Shown: positions 53,777-63,057 of the stretch, one piece after another
Layout: each line of letters begins with the position of its first letter
Numbering within the stretch: the stretch's first letter is position 1
NCBI GenBank assembly: GCA_043758025.1
Contig: JAYVOH010000025.1
Coordinates: 1 to 64,000 of the forward strand
Length of the DNA stretch: 64,000 bases
Reading direction: 5' to 3'
From: VFKE01 sp043758025
GTDB taxonomy: Bacteria; Verrucomicrobiota; Verrucomicrobiia; Verrucomicrobiales; Verrucomicrobiaceae
Notes under the pieces: model-generated
Told to the model about the DNA's origin: nothing
Databases searched by the model: none
What the model saw: only the letters and a program-made list of their open reading frames with translations
Made by a program: the position numbers and the translations under genes

Positions 53777-55708
53777 ATGTCAGGTCGTTACAGAATGCTA
53801 GAAAGCCTGGGGGTCGGCGGTGCCGGCGCCGTGTTCAAGGCCTACGACACGCAGCTTGACCGCTACGTGGCGATCAAGCGCCTGCTTACCAAACAGGAGG
53901 AGGAACGCGAAGACGCGCAATCATCCGTGCTGCGCAAGGAAGCCGGATCACTGGCCACCTTGCAGCATCCGAACATCGTCACCATTTACGATCTCGGCAG
54001 CGATGATGAAGGCATGTTCATCGTCATGGAACTCCTGGAGGGGGAGACGCTGGCGGATATAATTGAGGCTGGGACGCTGAACTTGCAGGATTTTTACGAG
54101 CTGGCCTCGCAGACGCTGGAAGGTGCTCTCTATGCGCATAGCCTGAGCATTCTGCATCGCGATCTCAAACCGGAAAACATCAAGGTCAAACGACAGCCCG
54201 GTGGGCGCTTGCAAGTGAAGATCGTGGACTTTGGCCTGGCCCGGCTTTCGTATGGCGCGCGCAAGCAGACCGAGGACCAGAGCGGCAATGTGCTGGGATC
54301 CATTTTCTACATGGCACCGGAGCAGTTCCTGCGTCAGCCGCTCGATGGTCGCACAGATTTGTATTCACTCGGCTGCGTCTATTACCAGGTGCTTTCGGGA
54401 TCGCGACCGTTTCAGCATGAAACCATGTCTGGCGTGCTCGACATGCACTTGCAGCATCAAGTCGCGTTGCTTCAAGATGTCTGTCCGCATCTGCCAGAGC
54501 GGGTATGCGACTGGGTCATGTGGCTCTTCAACCGGGAGCCCAAGGACCGGCCGGGTAATGCCCAGATTGCCCTGGAATCAATGCGCTCGCTCCGGGAGCA
54601 GGGCGGGTTCAGCGCTGCTCCCGCAGTCTTGCCTGAACCCGTCCAGGAGAATCCGGCAACTCCCGGTGGTGGCCGCGCGACGGGCGCATTGACCTCCCGG
54701 CATCACACTGGCGCCAGGGCGCAGCCTGCAGCGTCCGACCGCAAAAAGAATCCGAAGTGGCTTTATGTCGTCACGGCGCTGGTGCTCCTCTGCGCCGGAT
54801 TGTTTTTCTGGATGCTTTCCAAACGTTCAGGAAAATCTTCAGACAAGCCCGCTGCGAATCAGTCGGAAAATGCGCTCGCACCGCAACCGGCTGATTTCAT
54901 CACACCAGGCGCGTTCGCCCACTGGCGCGCAGGGGAGAAAATGGATGCATGGGCCGACTCCGGCGGCGCGATCAAATCAGCCAAGCCCGAGGATCCTGTC
55001 GCCACTTGGCGCAGTCTTATTCCAGATGGTGGTGGGGCGGCGTTCGCTCTGCAGGAGAACAAAAAGGATTTTTGCCCAACGTATGTTTTTGAAAAGCCGA
55101 AGCCTTTCAAGATCGGTGTTGGTCTGGCGCATTTTGAGAACGGCAATGCCATGTTGCAGAGGGTGGAAATGAATATGCCCGAGGCCCAAGGCAGTCCTTT
55201 CGGTAACAAGTCCAAGGTCAAAGGTCTCACCCTTATCATGCTGGTGCGTCCAAAAATCACAGACAAGCCGGTGCGCATCGTCCGTGTGAGCAGTCAGGAT
55301 AACAAAGGCTGTCTGGATGTGTGCGCCTTTCCCAATAATGAAATCACAGCAGTGATGAGGTCCGGTGATAAATGGGCCATCGCCAAAGTGCCGACTACAA
55401 GCTCCAAGGTATTCAACGTCATCTCCGTCGTCTGGAACGGCGCGACCAACAAGACACTGCTGTGTGTTCGCAGCGCGGACGGAGTCAAGCACGGCCCCGC
55501 GGAGATCGCAGCGCCCAAGGATTGCCCGGTTCTCAACGAAATCCGCATCGGCGAATTCGCGAGACCCGGCGCTGATGCAAAAGATTTCTTCAAGGGTGAA
55601 ATTGGCGAACTGATGCTCTGGCCCTTCCCGATGGATGTGGAACCGCGCACCCTGATGGAGCAAAAGCTCTGCGAGTTTTACTTTACCACCCCGGGCCAGA
55701 GATTCTGA
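53777..55708 (+). CDS. Transmembrane Ser/Thr kinase with C-terminal LamG-like region
   Basis: A 643-residue Hanks-type kinase. Kinase domain (~5-265): Gly loop LGVGGAGAVFKAYD, VAIK Lys, HRDLKPENIK and DFGLARL, APE loop MAPEQF. A Pro/Ala linker and one membrane helix (WLYVVTALVLLCAGLFFWML, ~333-352) lead to an extracytoplasmic region (~375-640) with strands and FKGEIGELMLWPFP, typical of LamG/jelly-roll folds. It would sense a surface ligand and signal inward. Start ATG at 53777 gives the kinase without the extra 10 residues of the TTG-started frame. Confidence 0.88.
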   Translation: MSGRYRMLESLGVGGAGAVFKAYDTQLDRYVAIKRLLTKQEEEREDAQSSVLRKEAGSLATLQHPNIVTIYDLGSDDEGMFIVMELLEGETLADIIEAGTLNLQDFYELASQTLEGALYAHSLSILHRDLKPENIKVKRQPGGRLQVKIVDFGLARLSYGARKQTEDQSGNVLGSIFYMAPEQFLRQPLDGRTDLYSLGCVYYQVLSGSRPFQHETMSGVLDMHLQHQVALLQDVCPHLPERVCDWVMWLFNREPKDRPGNAQIALESMRSLREQGGFSAAPAVLPEPVQENPATPGGGRATGALTSRHHTGARAQPAASDRKKNPKWLYVVTALVLLCAGLFFWMLSKRSGKSSDKPAANQSENALAPQPADFITPGAFAHWRAGEKMDAWADSGGAIKSAKPEDPVATWRSLIPDGGGAAFALQENKKDFCPTYVFEKPKPFKIGVGLAHFENGNAMLQRVEMNMPEAQGSPFGNKSKVKGLTLIMLVRPKITDKPVRIVRVSSQDNKGCLDVCAFPNNEITAVMRSGDKWAIAKVPTTSSKVFNVISVVWNGATNKTLLCVRSADGVKHGPAEIAAPKDCPVLNEIRIGEFARPGADAKDFFKGEIGELMLWPFPMDVEPRTLMEQKLCEFYFTTPGQRF

Positions 55709-55710
55709 AA

Positions 55711-56436
55711 ATGTCCGCCGCCGCTTTGATGGAAGCCGCCCGAAGTCTGCGCGCTCAGCTCGATGGTCTGGAGTTCACGGTTCCGGTCACGCACGTTTAC
55801 AATCCGCTGCAATATGCCGCCGCGCCACATGAGCGATATCTTTCTCAATACGGTGAAGGACAAAAAAAAGTCGTGTTCCTCGGCATGAATCCCGGCCCCT
55901 TCGGCATGGCGCAGACTGGCGTGCCCTTCGGTGAGATCGCCGCCGTGCGCGACTGGATGGGCATCTCTGAGCCAGTGTCCAAACCTGCGCCGGAGCATCC
56001 GAAGCGTCTCATCGCCGGCTTCGACTGCCCCAAGTCAGAAGTAAGTGGACGGCGCTTATGGGGACTTTGCGCCTCACGATTCGGCACGGCGGAGAAGTTC
56101 TTCCTGGATCATTTCGTAGCCAACTACTGCCCGTTGGTCTTCATGTCGGAGAGCGGCGCTAACCTCACGCCGGACAAAATCAGCGCGCAGGAAATGCAGC
56201 CCGTCTTCGCCGCCTGCGATGAACACCTGCGCCGGGTTGTCGAAATTCTCCAGCCGCAGTGGCTCATTGGCGTCGGTGGCTTCGCCGAATCACGCGCCCA
56301 GTTTCTGCGGGAGCATTTTCCGCAGATGAAAATCGCCCGCATCCTTCATCCCAGCCCCGCCAGCCCGGCAGCAAACAAGGATTGGTCGGGCAATGTCACG
56401 CGCACCCTGGAAAAGCTGGGCGTATGGTCACCATGA
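55711..56436 (+). CDS. SMUG-type single-strand-selective uracil-DNA glycosylase
   Basis: A 241-residue uracil-DNA glycosylase-fold protein that resembles SMUG1: motif FLGMNPGPFGMAQTGVPFGE (catalytic Asn and the uracil pocket) and the second motif HPSPASPAAN. It removes uracil or oxidised pyrimidines from DNA. Bacterial SMUG1 is mainly found in a few phyla including Verrucomicrobiota and Planctomycetota. It starts 2 bases after the kinase stop and overlaps the next gene by four bases. Confidence 0.88.
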   Translation: MSAAALMEAARSLRAQLDGLEFTVPVTHVYNPLQYAAAPHERYLSQYGEGQKKVVFLGMNPGPFGMAQTGVPFGEIAAVRDWMGISEPVSKPAPEHPKRLIAGFDCPKSEVSGRRLWGLCASRFGTAEKFFLDHFVANYCPLVFMSESGANLTPDKISAQEMQPVFAACDEHLRRVVEILQPQWLIGVGGFAESRAQFLREHFPQMKIARILHPSPASPAANKDWSGNVTRTLEKLGVWSP

Positions 56437-57413
56437 TGACGGCAAGTGAAGCGCTGTCAGGCCCGCGCGTTCTCGTCATTCGCGGTGGCGCGATAGGTGA
56501 TTTCATTCTCACGCTGCCGGCCATCCGGCTGCTGCGCGACAACATCCCGGATGTGCGCATCGAGATTCTCGGTTACAAATCCATCGTCGAGATCGCAGTC
56601 AGCGCAGGCCTGGCAGAAACAGTGCGCAACTTGGAGCACGGCTCCATGGCGAAGCTTTTCGTTCCGAATGTGTCCCTTGATCGCGAACTGCTCGATTACT
56701 TTCGCGGGTTCAATCTGGTGGTGAGTTATCTTTACGATCCCGACGGATATTTTCGCGGGAACATGGAACGCATCGGTGTGCGAACATTTCTCGCAGCCTC
56801 GCATCATGTGGAGCCGGGCGCGGGCCATGCGGCGGCGCAACTGGCGAGGCCACTGGAGAAACTGGCGATGTATCTGGAGGATCCCGCGCCGCAAATCGGT
56901 CTCGCTGTGCCAGCAGAAAGTTCCGGCGGAAGGCCGGTCATCGCCATTCATCCGGGCAGCGGATCGCTCAAGAAAAACTGGCCGACCGCCAACTGGTCGA
57001 GGCTCGGGCGGGAACTCTCGGAAGTCTTTCCGCATTGCCGGCTGGCCCTGATCACGGGCGAGGCTGAAGCAGAGCGCGCGGTCACCCAGTTCATGCTCGA
57101 AGGCTGGCGCGGTCTTGATTTCCTGCACTGGGATCAGTTGCCACTGACGCAACTGGCACTGAATCTCTCCACGTGTGCCGCGTTTCTCGGGCACGACAGC
57201 GGCATCTCGCATCTCGCCGCCGCGTGCGGGTTGCCCTGTGTTTTGCTTTTCGGCCCGACCGATGCCGCCACCTGGGCGCCGCGCAATGTGGGAGTGCGGG
57301 TATTGTCGGATGTGTCCGGCGACCTCCAACGGATGCCATTTGAAATCGTGCGCGCGGCAGCAGGCGGATTGATCGAGGGTTTGCAGGATAAAAAATGCGC
57401 GCGGGGCTTGTGA
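56433..57413 (+). CDS. Glycosyltransferase family 9 (heptosyltransferase-like)
   Basis: A 326-residue GT-B enzyme. Start VLVIRGGAIGDFILTLPAIRLL is the GT9 nucleotide-sugar start; AIHPGSGSLKKNWP and HDSGISHLAAACGLPCVLLFGP are the conserved C-terminal blocks. It would add heptose or a related sugar to lipopolysaccharide. Translation is coupled to the SMUG gene by ATGA overlap (ATG at 56433). Frame opens further upstream but this start is natural. Confidence 0.85.
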   Translation: MMTASEALSGPRVLVIRGGAIGDFILTLPAIRLLRDNIPDVRIEILGYKSIVEIAVSAGLAETVRNLEHGSMAKLFVPNVSLDRELLDYFRGFNLVVSYLYDPDGYFRGNMERIGVRTFLAASHHVEPGAGHAAAQLARPLEKLAMYLEDPAPQIGLAVPAESSGGRPVIAIHPGSGSLKKNWPTANWSRLGRELSEVFPHCRLALITGEAEAERAVTQFMLEGWRGLDFLHWDQLPLTQLALNLSTCAAFLGHDSGISHLAAACGLPCVLLFGPTDAATWAPRNVGVRVLSDVSGDLQRMPFEIVRAAAGGLIEGLQDKKCARGL

Positions 57414-57443
57414 GCATGGTTCCCTGCGTTATTTTGTCGCCTC

Positions 57444-58097
57444 ATGTCTGACATCAAACCATTCCAGCGTTTCCGCGCCTTGCTCATGTTTGGCGCGCCC
57501 GGCAGCGGGAAGGGGACGCAGGGCAAGGTGCTGGGCACCATCCCACGATTCCATCACATGGCTTGCGGCGAGGTGTTCCGCTCGCTCGACACGCGCACGG
57601 CGTTGGGGCAGGAATTTGTGGCCTATTCCAGCCGCGGCCAACTGGTGCCGGATGAGAGCACGGTGAAACTTTGGCGGGCGAACATTCACGACCAGGTGAA
57701 GACCCACCAGTTCAAACCGGACATTGATTTCCTCGTGCTCGACGGCATCCCGCGCAATGTGGATCAGGCGAAGTTCATGGAGGAAGACATCGAGGTGGTT
57801 CACGTTTTTCACCTGAGCTGCCCGGACCGTGGCGAGCTCGCGCGCCGGCTTCGCAAACGCGCGCTGAAGGAAAACCGTTTCGACGATGCGAATGAAGATG
57901 TGATTCAAAAACGAATCGTCACTTACGAAGAGGAATCCAAGCCGATCCTCGATTATTATTCGCAGGGCCAATATGCCGGCAGAAACATGGTCACTGACAT
58001 CGACGCCAGTCATCCGCCCGCCAAGGTCATTCATAAGATTCTAACGCGCATCATGGAACTGGAGGCGTGGAAACAGGTGGAGCACCTCCGCGTGTAA
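57444..58097 (+). CDS. adk: Adenylate kinase-family nucleoside monophosphate kinase
   Basis: A 217-residue NMP kinase: Walker A GAPGSGKGTQGKVL, NMP-binding MACGEVFRSLDTRT, DGIPRNVDQAKF (usual form DGFPRT), and the LID/His region DVIQKRIVTYEEESKPILDYY. It makes ADP from AMP and ATP, or an equivalent pair. The GIPRN form and the shortened LID are unlike standard Adk, so specificity may differ. Next gene is fmt. Confidence 0.85.
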   Translation: MSDIKPFQRFRALLMFGAPGSGKGTQGKVLGTIPRFHHMACGEVFRSLDTRTALGQEFVAYSSRGQLVPDESTVKLWRANIHDQVKTHQFKPDIDFLVLDGIPRNVDQAKFMEEDIEVVHVFHLSCPDRGELARRLRKRALKENRFDDANEDVIQKRIVTYEEESKPILDYYSQGQYAGRNMVTDIDASHPPAKVIHKILTRIMELEAWKQVEHLRV

Positions 58098-58099
58098 CC

Positions 58100-59041
58100 A
58101 TGCGGATCGTTTTCATCGGCACCGGTGACATTGGGCTTCCGACATTGGAGTCTCTCATCGCAACGCGGGATCATGAACTGGTCGCGATCGTGACGCAGCC
58201 GGACAAGCCGGTGGGTCGCGAGCAAAAACTTACACCTCCTGCGGTAAAAGTTCGCGCGATGGAAGCCGGCTTGCCGGTGCTGCAACCGAAGCGGATTCGC
58301 GATGCGGTGGATGAACTGGGCGCGTTGAACGCGGATGTATTCGTCGTCATTGCCTACGGCCAGATTCTATCCCGTGCGGTGCTGGACACACCGCATGTGG
58401 CTTGTCTGAACATTCATGCTTCGCAGCTTCCGTTGTATCGGGGCGCGGCACCCATCCAGGCGGCGATCAAAGAAGGGGATGCGGAAACGGGAGTGACCAT
58501 CATGTGGATGGACGAGGGTTTGGACACGGGAGACATTCTGTTGCGGGAAACGCTGTCCATTGCCGTGAACGAAACCGGCGGCAGCTTGCATGACCGGCTC
58601 GCCGTGCAAGCGTCCGATGTTTTGCAACGCGCGCTTCACTTGCTGAGCGAAGGCAAGGCCCCGCGCATCGCGCAGGACAACGCGCGAGCCACGCTGACGC
58701 GCAAGCTATTGCGCGGGCATGGGCTTCTGGACTGGAAACAAAGTGCCGTGGAACTGGAGCGGATCGTCCGGGCGTATCATCCCTGGCCGGGAACTTTCTG
58801 CCTGATGCCATCATCAGATGGAAAGACGATGCAACTCAAGGTGCATCAGGCGAGTGTTGTCCATGGCGCGGAAGCTTGTCCGATTGGTGGCACGGTCATC
58901 GCCACTGAGGGGCATTTGCGTGTGTCTTGCGGCAGCGGTGTGCTGGAGCTTGTCGAAGTTCAGCTCGAAGGAAGAAAGCGAATGGGCGCGGAAGAATTTC
59001 TTCGCGGTCATCCGCTGGAGCCGGGCATGGTGTTGTTGTAG
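58100..59041 (+). CDS. fmt: Methionyl-tRNA formyltransferase
   Basis: A 313-residue enzyme formylating initiator methionyl-tRNA. Formyl transferase domain with MRIVFIGTGDIGLPTLE, and the catalytic block NIHASQLPLYRGAAPIQ (Asn, His) plus MDEGLDTGD. C-terminal OB fold follows (~210-313). Start ATG at 58100 begins two bases after the preceding stop; the frame is open a little upstream. Confidence 0.94.
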   Translation: MRIVFIGTGDIGLPTLESLIATRDHELVAIVTQPDKPVGREQKLTPPAVKVRAMEAGLPVLQPKRIRDAVDELGALNADVFVVIAYGQILSRAVLDTPHVACLNIHASQLPLYRGAAPIQAAIKEGDAETGVTIMWMDEGLDTGDILLRETLSIAVNETGGSLHDRLAVQASDVLQRALHLLSEGKAPRIAQDNARATLTRKLLRGHGLLDWKQSAVELERIVRAYHPWPGTFCLMPSSDGKTMQLKVHQASVVHGAEACPIGGTVIATEGHLRVSCGSGVLELVEVQLEGRKRMGAEEFLRGHPLEPGMVLL

Positions 59042-59073
59042 GGCAGCCACCAAGGATTGAAGACGAGACGCCC

Positions 59074-59871
59074 TTACCCCTTGATGAACGAAACCATGCG
59101 TTTGAACGGCCAGGCCACGATCAGAAGTATGCCGCTGATGATTTTGGCATAAAATTTCATCGGCACCCGCAGGATATGAAACACCGGGCGGCACCTTTTT
59201 TGCAACGACTCACTCCGTTCATACCACAGGCAAAGCGCGATGATGATGACGCTGCCAAGAAACTTGTGCAATTTTTCCAGGTGCACATGGGTGATGGACT
59301 CGACCAGCAGGGCCATGCCTACGAAGCCGATCAGCAGAAAGGCTGCGTGCTGAAGAACCGGATATTTCTGGATCAGACGCAAACTCACAGTGGCGACAAG
59401 CCAGAGTGTCAGCAGTCCGAGAAACACGCCTGTGTAAACGATCCACAACTGGCCGGGTGCAACACCTACCGCGACAATGACGTTGTCGAGACTGAGGCTG
59501 AGATCGAGAAACTGGATGGCGATGACCGCGCTCCAGAACGTGCGCGGGGTGGCGGGTTTGGTCTCCGTGTCACCCTCCATTTTTAACCCGCTGAAATGCT
59601 CCGCCATCAGATGAATGAGATAGGCCGCGCCAAGGATCAGCATCGCGTGACTCTGAACGATGTATGTGGCAAAAAGCAGCGCGAGGGCGCGATAGACATA
59701 AGCGCCCGCCAGACCGAGCCGCAGCGCGGTCTTGCGCTCGCGTTCCGGCAGTTCCGAGGCCAGCGAGGCAATGGCAAGGATGTTGTCCACGGAGAGCAGA
59801 CCCTCCATGACCACGAGCAGCAAAATCGCGGGCGCGGCTTCGCGAACGTGGATGAGTAATTCTTGAAGCAT
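59074..59871 (-). CDS. TerC-family integral membrane protein
   Basis: A 265-residue membrane protein with about seven helices and the TerC signature: acidic residues in VDNILAIASLASELPE and LDLSLSLDNVIVAVGVAP. Family members export Mn2+ or confer tellurite resistance; a Mn2+ role is the current view. Convergent with fmt; 32 bases between stops. Confidence 0.9.
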   Translation of the reverse strand: MLQELLIHVREAAPAILLLVVMEGLLSVDNILAIASLASELPERERKTALRLGLAGAYVYRALALLFATYIVQSHAMLILGAAYLIHLMAEHFSGLKMEGDTETKPATPRTFWSAVIAIQFLDLSLSLDNVIVAVGVAPGQLWIVYTGVFLGLLTLWLVATVSLRLIQKYPVLQHAAFLLIGFVGMALLVESITHVHLEKLHKFLGSVIIIALCLWYERSESLQKRCRPVFHILRVPMKFYAKIISGILLIVAWPFKRMVSFIKG

Positions 59872-59974
59872 GAGGGTTTACGGAAGATGGCTGGATTCTG
59901 CCCCGGAGCAAGACCGCGCATTCCCAGTTTCGCCAGTCTTGCCAGTCGCGCAGCGCGCTGTTACACTGCACTCC

Positions 59975-60682
59975 ATGAAATGCTCTGTCGCATGGCTGAC
60001 GGGTTCGCTGCTGGTTCTTGCCAGCGGACTCACGCCTGTTTGCGCCCAGTTTCTGGCAAATGCGCCGAAAATAGAAGCGCGCGCGCTGTTGCATCAGGAC
60101 GGAACCCGCACGGACTCGATCAAGGACATCAACAAGCATGAGATGACGGAAACGACGTTCAGCGCCAACAATGTCGCCATCACGAAGAAAAAATTCCTGC
60201 TCAACGCCAATGGTGATCCCACGCAGGGCGTGATCTACGACGGTGCGGACAATCTCATCGCGCGGGTGCAGTTTTTCTTCGACGACTTGGGACGGCTTTT
60301 CGAGGAGCGCTGCACGAACACGCAGGGCGAGATATTCCGGCGTGTTATTCATCGTTACGATGCCAGCGGCAAGCCGCTGCCGCCAGACGCGCACGATTAC
60401 GCCGTGAACTCGCCCAAGATGCGGCCGGCCACCATTGATTTCACCCACTCCCCGCAAAGGCCGCCGGCAGCGACTCGCCCCGGTGCTCCCGTGCTGCCGG
60501 GTCAGGGAGGGCAGATCGAAACCGTGTCCCCTCGCACGGGCGCGGTGGTCAGCGCGGATCCGACCCAGCCCGTTCCAGGTTCAGCTCAGGAACTGACATC
60601 CGCCCAGGCTCCTGCTGATGATAAGAAAGATAAGAAGGGATCGAAGCTCAATCCCTTCAACTGGTTCAAGAAGGACAAGTGA
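59975..60682 (+). CDS. Secreted hypothetical protein with Pro-rich C-terminus
   Basis: A 235-residue exported protein: signal peptide (SVAWLTGSLLVLASGLTPVCAQ), a globular N-half (~25-150) with FSANNVAITKKKFLLNANGD, then a Pro/Gly/Thr-rich tail and a basic end (NPFNWFKKDK). No domain known to me. The frame opens further upstream but ATG at 59975 begins the signal. Position between TerC and dxs gives no hint of its function. Confidence 0.7.
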   Translation: MKCSVAWLTGSLLVLASGLTPVCAQFLANAPKIEARALLHQDGTRTDSIKDINKHEMTETTFSANNVAITKKKFLLNANGDPTQGVIYDGADNLIARVQFFFDDLGRLFEERCTNTQGEIFRRVIHRYDASGKPLPPDAHDYAVNSPKMRPATIDFTHSPQRPPAATRPGAPVLPGQGGQIETVSPRTGAVVSADPTQPVPGSAQELTSAQAPADDKKDKKGSKLNPFNWFKKDK

Positions 60683-60697
60683 GCGGCCGACAGCCCG

Positions 60698-62584
60698 TCA
60701 CTTGAGCGCCTGCAAAATTTTATCCACGGCGTTTTTCGCCGTGAGTCCGTGTTTCTCGCGCAGAACGGGGACGTTGCCGTGCTCGATGAATTCATCGGGC
60801 CAGCCGATGCGTGCGACGGGCGTGTGCAGGCCGGCGTCATTGAGATGCTCGATGACCGCGCAGCCGAAGCCGTTGTGCAGGACGTGATCTTCGAAGGTGC
60901 AGATGACTTTGCATTGATTCGCAAAGCGCTCGAGCACTGCGGTGTCGAGCGGCTTGATCCAACGCGGGTTGATGAGCGCGGCGGTGATGCCTTTTTCTGC
61001 GAGAAGTTTTTGTGTTTCCACGGCCATCTCAAACATGGAGCCGAGTCCGATGAGCGCGACCTCGCCTTGTTCCTGCACGATTTCCGCTTTCCCGATTTCC
61101 AAAAGCACAGGCTTGTCCTTGGGCTTGGCACCGACGCCTGAACCGCGGGGATAGCGGATGGCGATGGGGCCTTTCTCATAGTTCGCCATCGTCCAGAGCA
61201 TATCCACAAATTCGTCTTCATCCTTGGCCTGCATGTGAACGAGGTTGGGAATGGGGCGCAGATAGCCGATGTCGAAAAGTCCGTGATGCGTGGGGCCGTC
61301 GTCGCCGCTCAAACCGCCGCGATCCATGCAGAGGCGCACGGGAAGCTTTTGAATGGCCATGTCATGCAAGATCATGTCGAATGCGCGCTGCATGAAGGTG
61401 GAATAGATCGTAAGGAACGGTTTCAGCCCTTGCACGGCGAGACCGCAGGCGAAGAGCGCGGCGTGTTCCTCCGCGATGCCGACATCGAAGTAGCGCTCGG
61501 GTATTTCTTTCTTGAAGACGCTGAGGCCGGTGCCGCCGGGCATCGCTCCGGTGATGGCCACAATCTTGTCGTCTTCCTTGGCGAAGTCGGTCACGCTGCG
61601 CGCAAAAATCGCGGAGAAGGTCGGTGTTGAAGTGGGCGCGGTGTCGCCGGTCTCGATGTTGTATTTTCCGAGGCCGTGAAATTTGCCCGGATCGTCGAGC
61701 GCGGGTTTGTAGCCGCGACCTTTCTCCGTGATGATGTGCAGCAGCACCGGTTCATTTTGGTTTTTAAGAAACTCAAAGGTCTTGATGAGCAGGGGGATGT
61801 CGTGTCCGTCGATGGGCCCGTAATAACGGAAACCGAATTCCTCGAAGAGCACGCTGGTGGTGGCCTGAGGTTGATCAGCGGAGGTGAGGAAGAGCCCCTT
61901 GGCGCTTTCCTCGACCTTGCCCGCCCAGCGGCGCATGCTTTTGCCCATAAGCCATTCTACAAAGGACGCCGCTTTCTGGTGCAGTGTGGCGTAGGCGGGA
62001 TGGGTGGCGATATGGTTGAAGTATTTTGCGATGGCACCGACATTCCGGTCAATGCTCCATTCATTGTCGTTGAGCACGACGATCAATCGTTTGGTTTGCG
62101 CGGCGGCATTGTTCAGTGCCTCGAAAACCGGCCCGCACGTGAAGGCGGCATCGCCCGCGACGCAGACGACATTGTCGTCACTTTTGCGCAAGTCGCGTCC
62201 GACGGCCATGCCCAGGGCCGCGCCGAGCGCAGTTCCAGCGTGACCAGCGCCGTAGCAGTCGTGTTCGCTTTCGCTGCGCAAGAGGAAGCCGTTGAGGCCC
62301 TGATACTGCCGGATGGTATGAATCTTGTCCCAGCGGCCCGTGAGCATTTTGTGGATGTAACCCTGATGCGCCACGTCAAAAACGAACTTGTCTTTCGGAG
62401 TGTCGAAGACGCGATGCAATGCGATGGTTAACTCCACGACGCCGAGGTTCGGTCCGAGATGTCCGCCTGTTTCGCTGAGGGTGGAGATGAGGGTCTGGCG
62501 GATTTTTTCAGCGAGCGCGGGCAAGTCCTCCAGAGCAAGGGCTTTGAGATCGGCCGGTGATTTTATTTCAGGAAGAGCAGACAT
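60698..62584 (-). CDS. dxs: 1-deoxy-D-xylulose-5-phosphate synthase
   Basis: A 628-residue thiamine-diphosphate enzyme, first step of the MEP isoprenoid pathway. TPP binding is seen in GHAGTALGAALGMAVG and VCVAGDAAFTCGPVFE through LNDNEWSID, and the transketolase C-half has MPGGTGLSVF, GIAEEHAAL and MDRGGLSGDDGPTHHG. Length is typical. 30 bases downstream of xseB, a frequent pairing. Confidence 0.97.
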   Translation of the reverse strand: MSALPEIKSPADLKALALEDLPALAEKIRQTLISTLSETGGHLGPNLGVVELTIALHRVFDTPKDKFVFDVAHQGYIHKMLTGRWDKIHTIRQYQGLNGFLLRSESEHDCYGAGHAGTALGAALGMAVGRDLRKSDDNVVCVAGDAAFTCGPVFEALNNAAAQTKRLIVVLNDNEWSIDRNVGAIAKYFNHIATHPAYATLHQKAASFVEWLMGKSMRRWAGKVEESAKGLFLTSADQPQATTSVLFEEFGFRYYGPIDGHDIPLLIKTFEFLKNQNEPVLLHIITEKGRGYKPALDDPGKFHGLGKYNIETGDTAPTSTPTFSAIFARSVTDFAKEDDKIVAITGAMPGGTGLSVFKKEIPERYFDVGIAEEHAALFACGLAVQGLKPFLTIYSTFMQRAFDMILHDMAIQKLPVRLCMDRGGLSGDDGPTHHGLFDIGYLRPIPNLVHMQAKDEDEFVDMLWTMANYEKGPIAIRYPRGSGVGAKPKDKPVLLEIGKAEIVQEQGEVALIGLGSMFEMAVETQKLLAEKGITAALINPRWIKPLDTAVLERFANQCKVICTFEDHVLHNGFGCAVIEHLNDAGLHTPVARIGWPDEFIEHGNVPVLREKHGLTAKNAVDKILQALK

Positions 62585-62614
62585 AATGGAAGGGCGGGGC
62601 GCAGACGCTTGATT

Positions 62615-62974
62615 TCAGAACAGCCGGATATCAGTTGCGCCTTCTTGATGCGGCGCGTCAGGTTCGGATTTACGTTTCGCTTTTTTCGGGGAATCTCCGG
62701 CTGCGCCGCCACCTTCGGGAATTTCCATCGGTTGGAAATCACTGAGAGTTGCAGCATTTTTGCCTTCGAGATCGGCGGTGATGAGTTCCACCCGCTGACG
62801 CGCGGTGGCGATGCGGTCGCGGCAGGTGCGCAGCAGTTTCACGCCGCGCTCATAGGCGGATACCATGTCTGCCAGTGGCAGCCTCTCCGTTTCCAATGAG
62901 GACACGATGGATTCCAGCGAGTCCATCGCGTCTTCAAAACTGAGGTCTTCCGGTTTGCGTTTGTCGTCGGGCAT
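62615..62974 (-). CDS. xseB: Exodeoxyribonuclease VII small subunit
   Basis: A 119-residue XseB with the coiled core LSFEDAMDSLESIVSSLETE and LPLADMVSAYERGVKLLRTC. It pairs with XseA to cut single-stranded DNA. The C-terminal 40 residues form a charged extension longer than usual for XseB (70-90 residues). Directly upstream of dxs. Confidence 0.9.
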   Translation of the reverse strand: MPDDKRKPEDLSFEDAMDSLESIVSSLETERLPLADMVSAYERGVKLLRTCRDRIATARQRVELITADLEGKNAATLSDFQPMEIPEGGGAAGDSPKKAKRKSEPDAPHQEGATDIRLF

Positions 62975-63057
62975 GATGTGCGAAGCCCTTCATCATGGCG
63001 TGTCCCCAACCCACCGCAAGTAGGAATCAGGCTGGTCATGCCTGAATACGGGCATAG

